This document shows, in pieces, positions 23,669-31,759 of a stretch of DNA of 64,000 nucleotides. Numbering within the stretch: position 1 is the stretch's first letter; every line of letters begins with the position of its first letter. The stretch lies in assembly GCF_042679305.1 (NCBI RefSeq), contig NZ_JBHTMP010000015.1, positions 73,069 to 137,068 on the forward strand, given 5' to 3'. The position numbers and the translations under genes were made by a program. Below the pieces are notes generated by a model that was given only the letters and a program-made list of their open reading frames with translations, searched no databases and was not told the DNA's origin. The DNA comes from Micromonospora_H sonneratiae (GTDB lineage: Bacteria; Actinomycetota; Actinomycetes; Mycobacteriales; Micromonosporaceae).

Positions 23669-24613
23669 TCACGAGGTCAGCAGGGCGAGGGCACCGCGCA
23701 CCTGGTCGGCGGAGCGGGCCAGCGCCGACCGCGCGTCGGCGACATCGGCCCCGGAGACCAGCGCCACCAGGGCGGTCTTGAGATCGCCGTCGGCATCGCT
23801 CAACGCCTGGCGGGCCGCCTCCTCGGTGCAGTCGGTCGCCTCCAGCAGAATCGAGATCATCCGACCCCGGAGCTTCGCGTTGGTGGCCACCACGTCGATC
23901 ATGAGGTTGGAGTAGACCCGGCCGAGCCGGACCATGACCGCCGTGGAGAAGGCGTTGAGCACCAGCTTCTGCGCGGTGGCGGCCTTCATCCGGGTGGATC
24001 CGGTGACCACCTCGGCCCCGGTGTCGACACCGATGAAGACGTCCACCGCGTCCGCCGCAGCCGCGTCCGGATTGGCGCAGAGCAGAGCGGTGTCCGCACC
24101 GAGTGCACGGGCGGTACGCAGCGCACCGAGGACGTACGGCGTGCGGCCACTGGCGGCCAGGCCGATGACCAGGTCACCCGCCTGTACGCAGTCCTTGGCC
24201 TCGACGGAACCGGCCGCCTCGTCGTCCTCGGCATCCTCGACGGCCCGCCACATCGCCGACGGCCCGCCCGCGATGTGGGCGCAGAACCAGTGCTCCGGGG
24301 AGTTGAACGTAGGGGCCAGTTCCGCCGCGTCCAGCACGGCCAGGCGGCCCGAGGTGCCCGCCCCGAAGTAGTGCACCCGTTGCCCGCCGCGCAACGCCCG
24401 TACCGCGATCTCGACCGTGGTGGCGATCTCGTCGAGCACGGCCGCCACGGCATCCGGCACCCGACGGTCGGCCTCGTTGATCACCCGCAGCACGTCCCGG
24501 GTGGGCATCAGGTCGAGGTCGGCGCTGAGCGGGTTGCGTCGCTCGGTCGGTGCCCCGACTCGGACCACCGGCCGACGGCCGTCGCTGTTGCCCGACTCTG
24601 CCCCAACGGTCAT
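23669..24613 (-). CDS. murQ: N-acetylmuramic acid 6-phosphate etherase
   Basis: 314 residues, normal length. It cleaves the lactyl ether of MurNAc-6-phosphate to GlcNAc-6-phosphate and D-lactate in peptidoglycan recycling. Family blocks: PTERRNPLSADLDLMPTRDVLRVINEAD, HYFGAGTSGRLAVLDAAELAPTF (about 82-104), GLAASGRTPYVLGAL, and VVTGSTRMKAATAQKLVLNAFSTAVMV (about 202-228); the SIS fold and glutamates in DAAELAPTF are as expected. The ATG overlaps the murR stop (ATGA), so the two are translationally coupled in the order murR-murQ. No MurNAc transporter or AmiD-type gene is adjacent. Confidence 0.95.
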   Translation of the reverse strand: MTVGAESGNSDGRRPVVRVGAPTERRNPLSADLDLMPTRDVLRVINEADRRVPDAVAAVLDEIATTVEIAVRALRGGQRVHYFGAGTSGRLAVLDAAELAPTFNSPEHWFCAHIAGGPSAMWRAVEDAEDDEAAGSVEAKDCVQAGDLVIGLAASGRTPYVLGALRTARALGADTALLCANPDAAAADAVDVFIGVDTGAEVVTGSTRMKAATAQKLVLNAFSTAVMVRLGRVYSNLMIDVVATNAKLRGRMISILLEATDCTEEAARQALSDADGDLKTALVALVSGADVADARSALARSADQVRGALALLTS

Positions 24614-25530
24614 GCCCGCCTCCGAGTGCTGTTGCTGCCCAGCCGGTGCGGTGCAACGGCATCGGCGGTGGCCTCCAGGGCCTTCTTCGCCCGCGTACGG
24701 TTGCGCGCGGCCACTCCGACGAACAGGCAGTCCACGACCGTGAGTTGCGCCAGACGGCTGGCCATCGCGCCGGAACGATAGGTCGTCTCACGGGCGGCCG
24801 TGGTCAGTACGAAGTCGGCCACCTCGGTGATCGGCGACCGGGGGAAGTTGGTCAGCGCCACGGTGGTGGCTCCCCGGTCGCGGGCCTGTTCCAGCACCTC
24901 GATCACGTCGGAGGTGGTGCCAGTGTGCGAGATGCCCAGGGCCACGTCCCCCTTACCGAGCAGCGCCGCCGAGGTCAGGGCAGTGTGTATGTCGGGGAAG
25001 TAGAAGGCGGTACGGCCGATGCGGTGCAGCTTCTGCTGGAAGTCCGAGGCGACGAAACCGCTGGCACCGGCACCGTAGATCTCGATCCGACCGGCGGCGG
25101 CGACCGCCTCCACGATCCGTTCGCAGATCGCGGGATCGAGTTGCTCGGCGGTCTCCTCGACCGCCCGGGCGTCGTTGAAGGCGATGGTGGCGATGATCTG
25201 CGCCATGTCCGCACCGGGCGGAATGTCACCACCGACGACCCGCGCGTCCGGCGGCTCGATCCGGCGGGCCGCCTCGGCAGCGAGGCGGATACGCAGTTGT
25301 GGGTAGCCCTCCATGCCGACCGAACGGCAGAACCGGATGACGGTCGCCTCGGAGGTCTCGGCAGCGGTGGCAAGATCGGTGATGGTGCGCCGTGCCGCAG
25401 CCGCCGGGTCAGCCACGACGAGCCGGGCCACCCGTTGCTCGGCCGGTGACAGTGACGGAAGCAGGCCACTGATGTGGACTATCAATCCACCGGTCTCGTG
25501 ATTCACAGAAACCTTCGCACTCTTCGCCAC
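24610..25530 (-). CDS. murR: MurR/RpiR-family transcriptional regulator
   Basis: 306 residues. N-terminal HTH_6 domain about 20-95: LSPAEQRVARLVVADPAAAARRTITDLATAAETSEATVIRFCRSVGMEGYPQLRIRLA. C-terminal SIS domain about 130-265 (IEIYGAGASGFVASDFQQKL and GISHTGTTSDVIEVLEQARDRGATTVALTNFPRSP), which binds the phosphosugar effector, presumably MurNAc-6-phosphate given murQ downstream. It starts at GTG 25530 without a leader. Its promoter contains an inverted repeat over the -10 box, suggesting autorepression of the murR-murQ operon. Confidence 0.92.
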   Translation of the reverse strand: MAKSAKVSVNHETGGLIVHISGLLPSLSPAEQRVARLVVADPAAAARRTITDLATAAETSEATVIRFCRSVGMEGYPQLRIRLAAEAARRIEPPDARVVGGDIPPGADMAQIIATIAFNDARAVEETAEQLDPAICERIVEAVAAAGRIEIYGAGASGFVASDFQQKLHRIGRTAFYFPDIHTALTSAALLGKGDVALGISHTGTTSDVIEVLEQARDRGATTVALTNFPRSPITEVADFVLTTAARETTYRSGAMASRLAQLTVVDCLFVGVAARNRTRAKKALEATADAVAPHRLGSNSTRRRA

Positions 25531-25533
25531 GGA

Positions 25534-25566
25534 TGAAACTTACTTTCACATAGGCATGAGCGTCAA
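25534..25566 (-). promoter_or_regulatory. Promoter and probable operator of murR-murQ
   Basis: Minus-strand TTGACG (25561-25566), 18-base spacer, TAAGTT (25537-25542), then six bases to the GTG start at 25530: a near-consensus leaderless promoter. An inverted repeat TGAAA-N5-TTTCA (25534-25548) covers the -10 box. This is the expected place for MurR autorepression; binding itself is inferred. Confidence 0.75.
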
Positions 25567-25760
25567 CCATGACACGGGGTATCTGAGAAATCACGCCGGG
25601 CCGAAGGCAAGGGTCCCACCTTCCCCCCGAAGCTGCATACCGATCCGTGGTCCGATCGCCCCGACCAGGGTGGCAAGGTCATCATCCGATCGGACGACGA
25701 CGGTCGGCGTACCCCGTCGGCCGGAGAGCGCCGAAATATTCGGACGTTACGGTAGGACGC

Positions 25761-26453
25761 ATGGCCAATCGCAGCGTCCTCGTCACCGGCGGCACCGGTG
25801 GACTCGGCACCTCGGTCACCGCGAGCTTCGTCGATGCCGGCTGGCGAGTGGTCGTACCGGTGCGGGAAGGTTCCCGGTCGGCACCGCCGCCGGCCGACGG
25901 CGTGGTCCGGGTGACCGCGGACCTCACCGACCCGGATGCCGTCGAGTGGGCCGTGGCCACCGCCGCCGGCGTCGCAGAGGCACCCCTGCGGGCCGTGGTC
26001 AACCTCGTCGGCGGGTACGCCGCAGGTTCCCTGGTACACGAAACTCCGGTGGCGGAGTTCGACCGGATGCTGGCCATCAACCTGCGCCCCACCTATCTGG
26101 TGACCCGCAGCGCCCTTCCGTACCTCGTAGCGACCGGGGACGCCGCGGTGGTGTGCGTGTCGGCCCGAGCCGCCGCCGCCCCCTTCCCGGGTGCGGCGGG
26201 CTACGTGACGGCCAAGGCCGCCGTCCAGGCATTCGCCGCCGCGGTCGCGGTCGAATACCGCCGGTCGGGCGTACGCTGCAACACCGTTGCGCCGAGCGTC
26301 ATCGACACCCCGGCCAACCGCGCCGCCCAGCCGGACGCCGACCATTCCCGCTGGGTGACGCCGGGCGAGATCGCCGAGGTCATCCGCTTTCTCGCCAGCC
26401 CGGAATCGGCACCGACCAGTGGCGCGACGATCCCGGTGTACGGACAGGCCTAG
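25761..26453 (+). CDS. Short-chain dehydrogenase/reductase
   Basis: 230 residues from the ATG at 25761; the open frame upstream has no coding character. TACGGT and seven bases precede the ATG, so it is probably leaderless. Rossmann motif TGGTGGLGTSV (about 9-19), NLVGGY replacing the usual NNAG (about 88-93), catalytic S in VSARAAAAPFPGAAGYVTAKAA with YVTAK (Tyr and Lys of the YxxxK pair, about 153-157). Substrate unknown. Its stop codon overlaps that of the convergent thymidylate kinase gene (CTAG), leaving no room for a terminator between them. Confidence 0.9.
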   Translation: MANRSVLVTGGTGGLGTSVTASFVDAGWRVVVPVREGSRSAPPPADGVVRVTADLTDPDAVEWAVATAAGVAEAPLRAVVNLVGGYAAGSLVHETPVAEFDRMLAINLRPTYLVTRSALPYLVATGDAAVVCVSARAAAAPFPGAAGYVTAKAAVQAFAAAVAVEYRRSGVRCNTVAPSVIDTPANRAAQPDADHSRWVTPGEIAEVIRFLASPESAPTSGATIPVYGQA

Positions 26454-27157
26454 GCGACGAGCGGCACCGACGACGCGGGCTCCGAACCGGACACCAGACC
26501 CTGATCCACCGCCCAGGAGCGCAGTCCGTCCCGGATGGCCCGGGTGACCTCGTCCGGTGTGCCGTTGGCGTCGATCACCACGAAGGTGCCGCACTCCGGC
26601 AACGACCGGTACGCCGAATCGGCGGCGGTGAGGAACTCCATGCTCTCGTGATCGGTGCCCCGCAGGTCGATGCGCCGGTACGCCTCGGCCGGCTCCACAG
26701 CGAGGAAGAACGTGACGTCCGGCTGCGGAAAGATCCGGTAGACGAGTCGGGCCAACGGCTCCCACCGGCCGCCGCCGTGTGCCCGGATGCTGGCGTACTG
26801 ACAGACCGAGTAACGGTCCATCACCGCGACCCGGCCACTGGCTGAGGAACGGACCAGCGCCCGGGCGATCGCCAACCAGCGCAGCGCCGACTCGGCGAGG
26901 AGCATCCCGTTACGGCCCAGCAGCCGCTGGGCGTCCGGTCGGCCGAGCCGCTGGGCGACCCGCCCGAACCAGCGCCGCCCACCGGCGTTCTGCCAGTAGC
27001 GCGCCGGAACGCCAAAACTGATCAACGCGTCGGCCAACCGGTGCGCCTGGGTGGTCTTGCCCGAGCCATCAATGCCGACCAGGGCCACCGCCCGCAGTCT
27101 CCGCCCGCCCAACTTGCCGTCGTGCTGCTTCCACGCAGATGTGACCACCCCGGCCAC
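26450..27157 (-). CDS. Thymidylate kinase-like P-loop kinase
   Basis: 235 residues from the GTG at 27157, chosen because AGGAGG lies just before it; another GTG 27 bases upstream is possible. P-loop GIDGSGKTTQ (28-37), the DR(Y/H) motif VAVMDRYSVCQY about residue 112-123, and the lid region near YRRIDLRG. Thymidylate kinases phosphorylate dTMP to dTDP. The canonical actinobacterial tmk also usually lies near other replication genes; this one is alone and its N-terminus is longer, so it may be a paralogue acting on another nucleotide or sugar. Its end overlaps the SDR stop. Confidence 0.8.
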   Translation of the reverse strand: MAGVVTSAWKQHDGKLGGRRLRAVALVGIDGSGKTTQAHRLADALISFGVPARYWQNAGGRRWFGRVAQRLGRPDAQRLLGRNGMLLAESALRWLAIARALVRSSASGRVAVMDRYSVCQYASIRAHGGGRWEPLARLVYRIFPQPDVTFFLAVEPAEAYRRIDLRGTDHESMEFLTAADSAYRSLPECGTFVVIDANGTPDEVTRAIRDGLRSWAVDQGLVSGSEPASSVPLVA

Positions 27158-27315
27158 GGTACCTCCTCGTGGCACACCCGCCACCCGAGTCGAAGGCCGT
27201 CACCCGTCCGCCTGAGCCCCCACTCGCGGTACAGGTGTGAGCAACCTACGCACGGGGTACCGATAGATCGTCATCCCAACACCCGGTTGCCAATCCACGA
27301 ATCAGGGGAGATTTC

Positions 27316-27888
27316 ATGGCGTACCGCGAGGATGAGGGTCTTCTGCATACCCTCAAGCGGGTCGCCGCTGCCCTCAAACAAGCCGAAATCCCACATGCCC
27401 TGGGTGGCAGTTTTGCCGTCTACGCCCACGGAGGCCACTCCAGCGACCATGATGTCGACTTCCTCATCCGAGGTCAGGACGTGGACCGGGCGCTGGAGGC
27501 GCTCGTCGCGGAGGGGTTCACCGCCGAACGGCCCCCCGAGGACTGGCTGGTCAAGGTCTACGACGAGGGGCGACTGGTGGACCTGATCCACCGGCCGATC
27601 GAAACCCCGGTGACCGACGAGACCTTCCTCGACACGGTCATCCGCCCGGTCGACGCCATCCACATGCCGGTGCTCTCCGCCACCCAGCTCATGGTGCACA
27701 AGTTGTTGAGCTTCTCACAGCACTACTGCGACTTCGCCCGGGGACTGCCGCTGGCCCGCTCACTGCGGGAGCAAATCAACTGGGAACGGGTACGTAGGGA
27801 AACGGCGCATTCGCCGTACGCCGAGGCGTTCCTGGTGCTGCTGGACCGACTGGACGTCGTACCCGACCCGGGTACGCGCGAAGGATGA
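27316..27888 (+). CDS. Nucleotidyltransferase-fold protein (MNT/AbiEii-like)
   Basis: 190 residues. HALGGSFAVYAHGGHSSDHDVDFLIRGQDVDRAL (about 27-60) carries the GGS and DxD active-site motif (DHDVDF) of the nucleotidyltransferase superfamily; VYDEGRLVDLIHRP supplies the third acidic residue. Members include aminoglycoside-modifying-type and toxin-antitoxin MNT proteins. No HEPN partner gene is adjacent, so a toxin-antitoxin role is not supported. GGGGAG ribosome site. It is followed by a BON-domain gene and a phosphoesterase on the same strand, perhaps an operon. Confidence 0.85.
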   Translation: MAYREDEGLLHTLKRVAAALKQAEIPHALGGSFAVYAHGGHSSDHDVDFLIRGQDVDRALEALVAEGFTAERPPEDWLVKVYDEGRLVDLIHRPIETPVTDETFLDTVIRPVDAIHMPVLSATQLMVHKLLSFSQHYCDFARGLPLARSLREQINWERVRRETAHSPYAEAFLVLLDRLDVVPDPGTREG

Positions 27889-27892
27889 GGAG

Positions 27893-28171
27893 ATGGTGGG
27901 TATGCCGAGCAGGACCGGAGCCGATCCGCCGGACGAGTACATCGAGGCGGCCGTACACCGGCTGCTCACCGAGAATCCCCAGATCGCGGAGCAGGGCATC
28001 GCGGTGGTCCGCCGGGACCACTCACTGGTGCTCTCCGGCGAGGTGGAGAGCCACCGCCGACGCGACGAGATCCTCCGACTGGTGACGACGGAGTTCCCGG
28101 ACCTCCCGCTCCTGATGGACATCGGGGTGATTCGCGCGCAGGAACCCACCGAGGTCGAGGAACTGCCGTGA
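27893..28171 (+). CDS. BON-domain protein
   Basis: 92 residues, start at ATG 27893 (GAAGGA upstream; ATG 27902 also possible). A single BON domain: PPDEYIEAAVHRLLTENPQIAEQGIAVVRRDHSLVLSGEVESHRRRDEILRLV, the typical alpha-beta-alpha-beta build with the conserved Gly before EV. No signal peptide, so cytoplasmic. BON domains bind phospholipid or partner proteins. It begins four bases after the nucleotidyltransferase stop and is followed by a phosphoesterase 10 bases later, so the three are probably cotranscribed. Confidence 0.82.
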   Translation: MVGMPSRTGADPPDEYIEAAVHRLLTENPQIAEQGIAVVRRDHSLVLSGEVESHRRRDEILRLVTTEFPDLPLLMDIGVIRAQEPTEVEELP

Positions 28172-28181
28172 GGGGGACGAG

Positions 28182-28910
28182 ATGGTGATCCGCATCGCGG
28201 CGGTCGGCGACGTACATGTCGACGAGGATGTCGTCGGACGGTTCCGTCCCGCCCTGGCCCGCCTGCCCGACCACGCCGACGTGCTGCTGATGGCCGGTGA
28301 CCTGACCCAGCACGGTACGGAGGCCGAGGCCCGCTGCGTCGCCACCGAGTTCGGTGGACTGGGCGTACCGGTCGTGGCCGTGCTCGGCAACCATGACTAC
28401 CACTGTGACGAGGTGCCACAGATCGTCTCGGTGCTGGAGGACGCCGGCATCATCGTGTTGGAGGGCACCAGCACGGTGCTCGACTGCGGAGGCGTACGGC
28501 TCGGTGTCGCCGGGGCGAAGGGCTTCGGCGGCGGGTTCGCCGGCCGCTGCGCCAGTGAGTTCGGTGAGCCGGAGATGAAGGCGTTCATCCGTACCACCGG
28601 CGCCATCGCCGACCGTCTCGGTCGGACCCTACGAGAGCTGGATTGCGACGTACGGGTGGCGTTGACGCACTACGCGCCGGTGCCGGACACGCTCGCCGGT
28701 GAACCACTGGAGATATACCCGTTCCTCGGCTCCTATCTGCTCGGCCAGGCCATCGACTCGGCCCCGACGGCGTTGGCCCTGCACGGCCACGCCCATGCCG
28801 GCTCCGAGCGTGGTACGACACCCGGTGGGGTCCGAGTCCGGAACGTCGCGCATCCGGTCATCAAGCAGGCATATAGCGTTTTCCACCTTGCTGAGTACGT
28901 CGACCGGTAA
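28182..28910 (+). CDS. Calcineurin-like metallophosphoesterase
   Basis: 242 residues. All metal motifs are visible: GDVHVD (about 9-14), MAGDLTQHG (about 37-45), LGNHDYH (about 68-74), THYAPV (about 161-166) and HGHAHAG (about 202-208). Such enzymes hydrolyse phosphomono- or diesters; the substrate is unknown. Third gene of a likely operon with the nucleotidyltransferase and BON genes. GGGGACGAG precedes the ATG. Confidence 0.9.
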   Translation: MVIRIAAVGDVHVDEDVVGRFRPALARLPDHADVLLMAGDLTQHGTEAEARCVATEFGGLGVPVVAVLGNHDYHCDEVPQIVSVLEDAGIIVLEGTSTVLDCGGVRLGVAGAKGFGGGFAGRCASEFGEPEMKAFIRTTGAIADRLGRTLRELDCDVRVALTHYAPVPDTLAGEPLEIYPFLGSYLLGQAIDSAPTALALHGHAHAGSERGTTPGGVRVRNVAHPVIKQAYSVFHLAEYVDR

Positions 28911-28947
28911 GGTTTCCGGTGTACCCGGAACGGGTATTCAACGGAAC

Positions 28948-29091
28948 ATGGAACTCATTCTTTGGATTCTCGCGGTAGTACTGGTGGTGGCCGGAATTCT
29001 CGCTCTCTTCCGGCGGCAGATCCTCTGGGGAATCGTCCTCATCATCGTCGGCCTGTTGGTTGGCCCGGGCGGCGTCAGCATCTTCACGTAG
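28948..29091 (+). CDS. 47-residue GPGG-type membrane mini-protein
   Basis: ATG at 28948, 47 residues, two hydrophobic helices (about 3-21 and 25-40) joined by FRRQ, ending LLVGPGGVSIFT. The two-helix build with GPGG near the C-terminus is a recurrent small actinobacterial membrane protein of unknown role. It starts 38 bases after the phosphoesterase stop, and the region after it contains short direct repeats of CTTCACGTAGCCGCGT (29095 region). Confidence 0.7.
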   Translation: MELILWILAVVLVVAGILALFRRQILWGIVLIIVGLLVGPGGVSIFT

Positions 29092-29167
29092 CCGCGTGAG
29101 CTTCACGTAGCCGCGTCTCTACGTAACAACGTCATCTTCGACGTAGCCGCGCCTGCCTGCCCTTGCC

Positions 29168-29231
29168 CCGGCCCGTAGTCCCGCCAGTCGAGGTCCGTTC
29201 CGGAGAATCGATCGGCGGTACTACGGGCCGG
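29168..29231. terminator. Imperfect inverted repeat between convergent genes
   Basis: 18-base arms CCGGCCCGTAGTCCCGCC and GGCGGTACTACGGGCCGG, one mismatch, with a 28-base loop, between the mini-membrane protein and the M23 gene. Probable bidirectional terminator. Confidence 0.6.
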
Positions 29232-29247
29232 GTGGCGTACAGGCTGG

Positions 29248-30033
29248 TCAGCAGCGGGAAACGCCCGGAATGAATCCGCTGTAACCGGTGTAGGTGTACG
29301 CGTCGGCGATGAAGCGGCCCGAGCCGATCCGGTTCCAGATGTTGCTGGTGCCGTACGTGCCGGTGACCGTGGTGCCGGTGGTCTGGCAGTAGATCGTCAC
29401 CCTCGTGCCGTCGGCGACGGTCCCGACCGTCGAATAGCCGGTGCCGGGGCCGGAGCGTACGTTCAGCGGCGTACCGGAGGTGTTCACCGTGCCCGAGGCG
29501 GTACCCCCGCCGGAACAGGCGTTGTCACTGGTGTAGGTCTTCGTTCCCCAGTAGAGGGCGAGCGTCCCGTTGAAGCGGATCTGGATGTCGTTACCGCCGG
29601 AACGCTGTTCGTAGTGCAGGTGCGCGCCGTAGGAGTTCCCCGTGTTGCCGACGTAGCCGATCACGGTGCCGTACCCGACGGTGTCCCCCACCGAGAGTCC
29701 GCCGGCAAAGCCGCTGAGGTGCGCGTAGTACGTCGTGTAGCCGCCGCCGTGATCGATCCGCACGTACCTGCCGTAACTGGTGTTCCCCAGATCGGTGACC
29801 CGATCGACCGTTCCCGGGGCGCTGGCCACGACCGGGTCACCCTCGTCGTTGGTCCGGTTGAGGTCGATGGCGTTGGTCGGGCTGTGATCGGAGCGAGTCT
29901 GTCCGCTCCACTGTTGACCACACGGGAACGGCAATTTGAAGGTAGGGGCCGCAAGGGCTGGACTGGCCCCGGTGAGCACCGAGGCGGCCATGACGACCAC
30001 CGCACTGGCCAGCGCAAACAGACGCGATCGCAT
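29248..30033 (-). CDS. Secreted M23 family metallopeptidase with SH3-like C-domain
   Basis: 261 residues from the ATG at 30033 (AGGAGG six bases upstream; an earlier ATG at 30069 is weaker). Signal peptide about 1-30 ending SPALAA. M23 domain about 30-165: SDHSPTNAIDLNR gives the first zinc His and Asp, and HYYAHL-like TYYAHLSGF plus GAHLHYEQR the catalytic His and HxH. C-terminal SH3-like domain about 180-261 (TPLNVRSGPGTGYSTVGTVADGTRV). The build, catalytic domain first then SH3, resembles wall-lytic or bacteriolytic enzymes. Divergent from the agl operon. Confidence 0.9.
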   Translation of the reverse strand: MRSRLFALASAVVVMAASVLTGASPALAAPTFKLPFPCGQQWSGQTRSDHSPTNAIDLNRTNDEGDPVVASAPGTVDRVTDLGNTSYGRYVRIDHGGGYTTYYAHLSGFAGGLSVGDTVGYGTVIGYVGNTGNSYGAHLHYEQRSGGNDIQIRFNGTLALYWGTKTYTSDNACSGGGTASGTVNTSGTPLNVRSGPGTGYSTVGTVADGTRVTIYCQTTGTTVTGTYGTSNIWNRIGSGRFIADAYTYTGYSGFIPGVSRC

Positions 30034-30200
30034 CCACTGCCTCCTATGGTGAAAATCTTCCATGGACACCTAGAGAGTGACAGAAAACTCCATCGCCGGG
30101 AAGTGGGCATCGTCGATGTGAAGCATCGAGCGGTCGTACCGAGGGCCCGGCGGGGACGCCCGACCAAACCGCCGACCGCTACGCGAGGGTTTCCGAATCG

Positions 30201-30254
30201 TTACGGCCCTGTGGCCACCCGAGGTATAGACGCACTTTCCTGTAAGCGCTTACA
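30201..30254 (+). promoter_or_regulatory. Promoter and LacI-type operator of the alpha-glucoside operon
   Basis: TTACGG (30201-30206), 18-base spacer, TATAGA (30225-30230), and the perfect 14-bp palindrome TGTAAGCGCTTACA (30241-30254). The palindrome would start about five bases after the transcription start, where a LacI-family repressor blocks elongation. The LacI gene lies in the same operon. Confidence 0.82.
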
Positions 30255-30339
30255 TGGGTTGACGCCCATCGAGCCGGCACGGAGCCACGGGCAAGCGGGG
30301 CCACGGCTATCGGCACGCCGGCAAAGGAAGGAGGACGGC

Positions 30340-31683
30340 ATGGCGGTCTTTTCCAGACCACGCCAAGCCTTCGCGATCGCCAGCGCGCTGGGCCTGGCAC
30401 TCGCCGCTACTGCATGTGGCACCGGCAGTGACAGCAAGGCCGACAAGGACTCTCCGGAGTGTGCCGCATACAAGGAGTATCAGGGCCACGACGGCAAGAA
30501 GGTCTCGATCTATTCGTCGATCCGCGAGGTCGAGGCCGATCTGCTACAGAAGCCATGGAAGCAGTTCAGCGACTGCACCGGCATCGACATCAACTACGAG
30601 GGCAGCGCCGAGTTCGAGGCGCAGCTTCCCGTCCGGGTCGACGGCGGTAACGCACCCGACATCGCCTTCATCCCCCAGCCGGGCCTGATCGCCCGATTCG
30701 TCGAGAGCGGGAAGCTCAAGCCCGCCTCGGCGGCGACGAAGGCGATGGCGGAGAAGAACTACTCGCCGGACTGGTTGAAGTACTCCACCATCAACGGCCA
30801 GTTCTACGGCGCTCCGCTGGGCTCGAACGTCAAGTCCTTCGTGTGGTACTCGCCGAAGACCTTCAAGGAGAAGGGCTACACCGTCCCGACCACCTGGGAC
30901 GAGCTGATCGCCCTCAGCGACAAGATCGCGGCCACCGGGCAGAAGCCGTGGTGCGTCGGTATCGAGTCCGGCGACGCCACCGGCTGGCCGGCCACCGACT
31001 GGATCGAAGACCTCATGCTGCGTACGCAGACACCCGAGGTCTACGACCAGTGGACCACGCACGGCATCCCGTTCAACGACCCGAAGGTCACCGAGGCGGT
31101 CGACAAGGCCGGCGCCATCCTCAAGAACGAGAAGTACGTCAACGGTGGCTTCGGCGGGGTGAAGAGCATCTCCACCACCTCGTTCATGGAGGGCGGCCTG
31201 CCCATCACCCAGGGCAAGTGCGCCATGCACCGGCAGGCGTCGTTCTACGCCAACCAGTGGCCGGAAGGCACCAAGGTGGCCGAGGACGGCGACGTCTTCG
31301 CCTTCTACTTCCCGGTCATCGACGCCTCCAAGGGCAGGCCGGTCCTGGGTGGTGGCGAGTTCGTCGCCGCCTTCGCCGACCGTCCCGAGGTCCAGGCGGT
31401 GCAGACCTTCCTCGCCTCGTCCGACTACGCCAACGGTCGCGCGAAGCTGGGCAACTGGGTCTCGGCCAACAAGGGCCTGGACATCAACAACGTGGCGAAC
31501 CCGATCGACAAGCTGTCCGTACAGATCCTGCAGGACCCGAAGACCGTCTTCCGGTTCGACGGCTCCGACCTGATGCCGGCCGCCGTCGGCGCGGGCACCT
31601 TCTGGAAGGGCATGATCGACTGGATCAACGGCAAGGACACCGCGAGCACGCTCGCGTTCATCGAAAACTCCTGGCCGAAGTGA
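30340..31683 (+). CDS. ABC transporter substrate-binding lipoprotein, alpha-glucoside type
   Basis: 447 residues. Lipoprotein signal with lipobox LAATAC (Cys about 27). Mature protein follows the type-1 solute-binding fold: KKVSIYSSIREVEADLLQKPWKQFSDCTGI, PDIAFIPQPGLIARFV, FYGAPLGSNVKSFVWYSPKTFKEKGYTVPTTWDELIAL. This matches AglE-like alpha-glucoside binding proteins. First gene of agl operon: binding protein, two permeases, LacI regulator, GH13 glucosidase. GGAAGGAGG site. No ATPase gene is present; a shared MsiK/MalK-type ATPase is expected elsewhere. Confidence 0.92.
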   Translation: MAVFSRPRQAFAIASALGLALAATACGTGSDSKADKDSPECAAYKEYQGHDGKKVSIYSSIREVEADLLQKPWKQFSDCTGIDINYEGSAEFEAQLPVRVDGGNAPDIAFIPQPGLIARFVESGKLKPASAATKAMAEKNYSPDWLKYSTINGQFYGAPLGSNVKSFVWYSPKTFKEKGYTVPTTWDELIALSDKIAATGQKPWCVGIESGDATGWPATDWIEDLMLRTQTPEVYDQWTTHGIPFNDPKVTEAVDKAGAILKNEKYVNGGFGGVKSISTTSFMEGGLPITQGKCAMHRQASFYANQWPEGTKVAEDGDVFAFYFPVIDASKGRPVLGGGEFVAAFADRPEVQAVQTFLASSDYANGRAKLGNWVSANKGLDINNVANPIDKLSVQILQDPKTVFRFDGSDLMPAAVGAGTFWKGMIDWINGKDTASTLAFIENSWPK

Positions 31684-31759
31684 CCCCATCGGTGGTCCGA
31701 CCCGAACGGTCGGGTCGGACCACCACCCGGTTCCGGTAACAACCCCATAGGGAGAGCGG

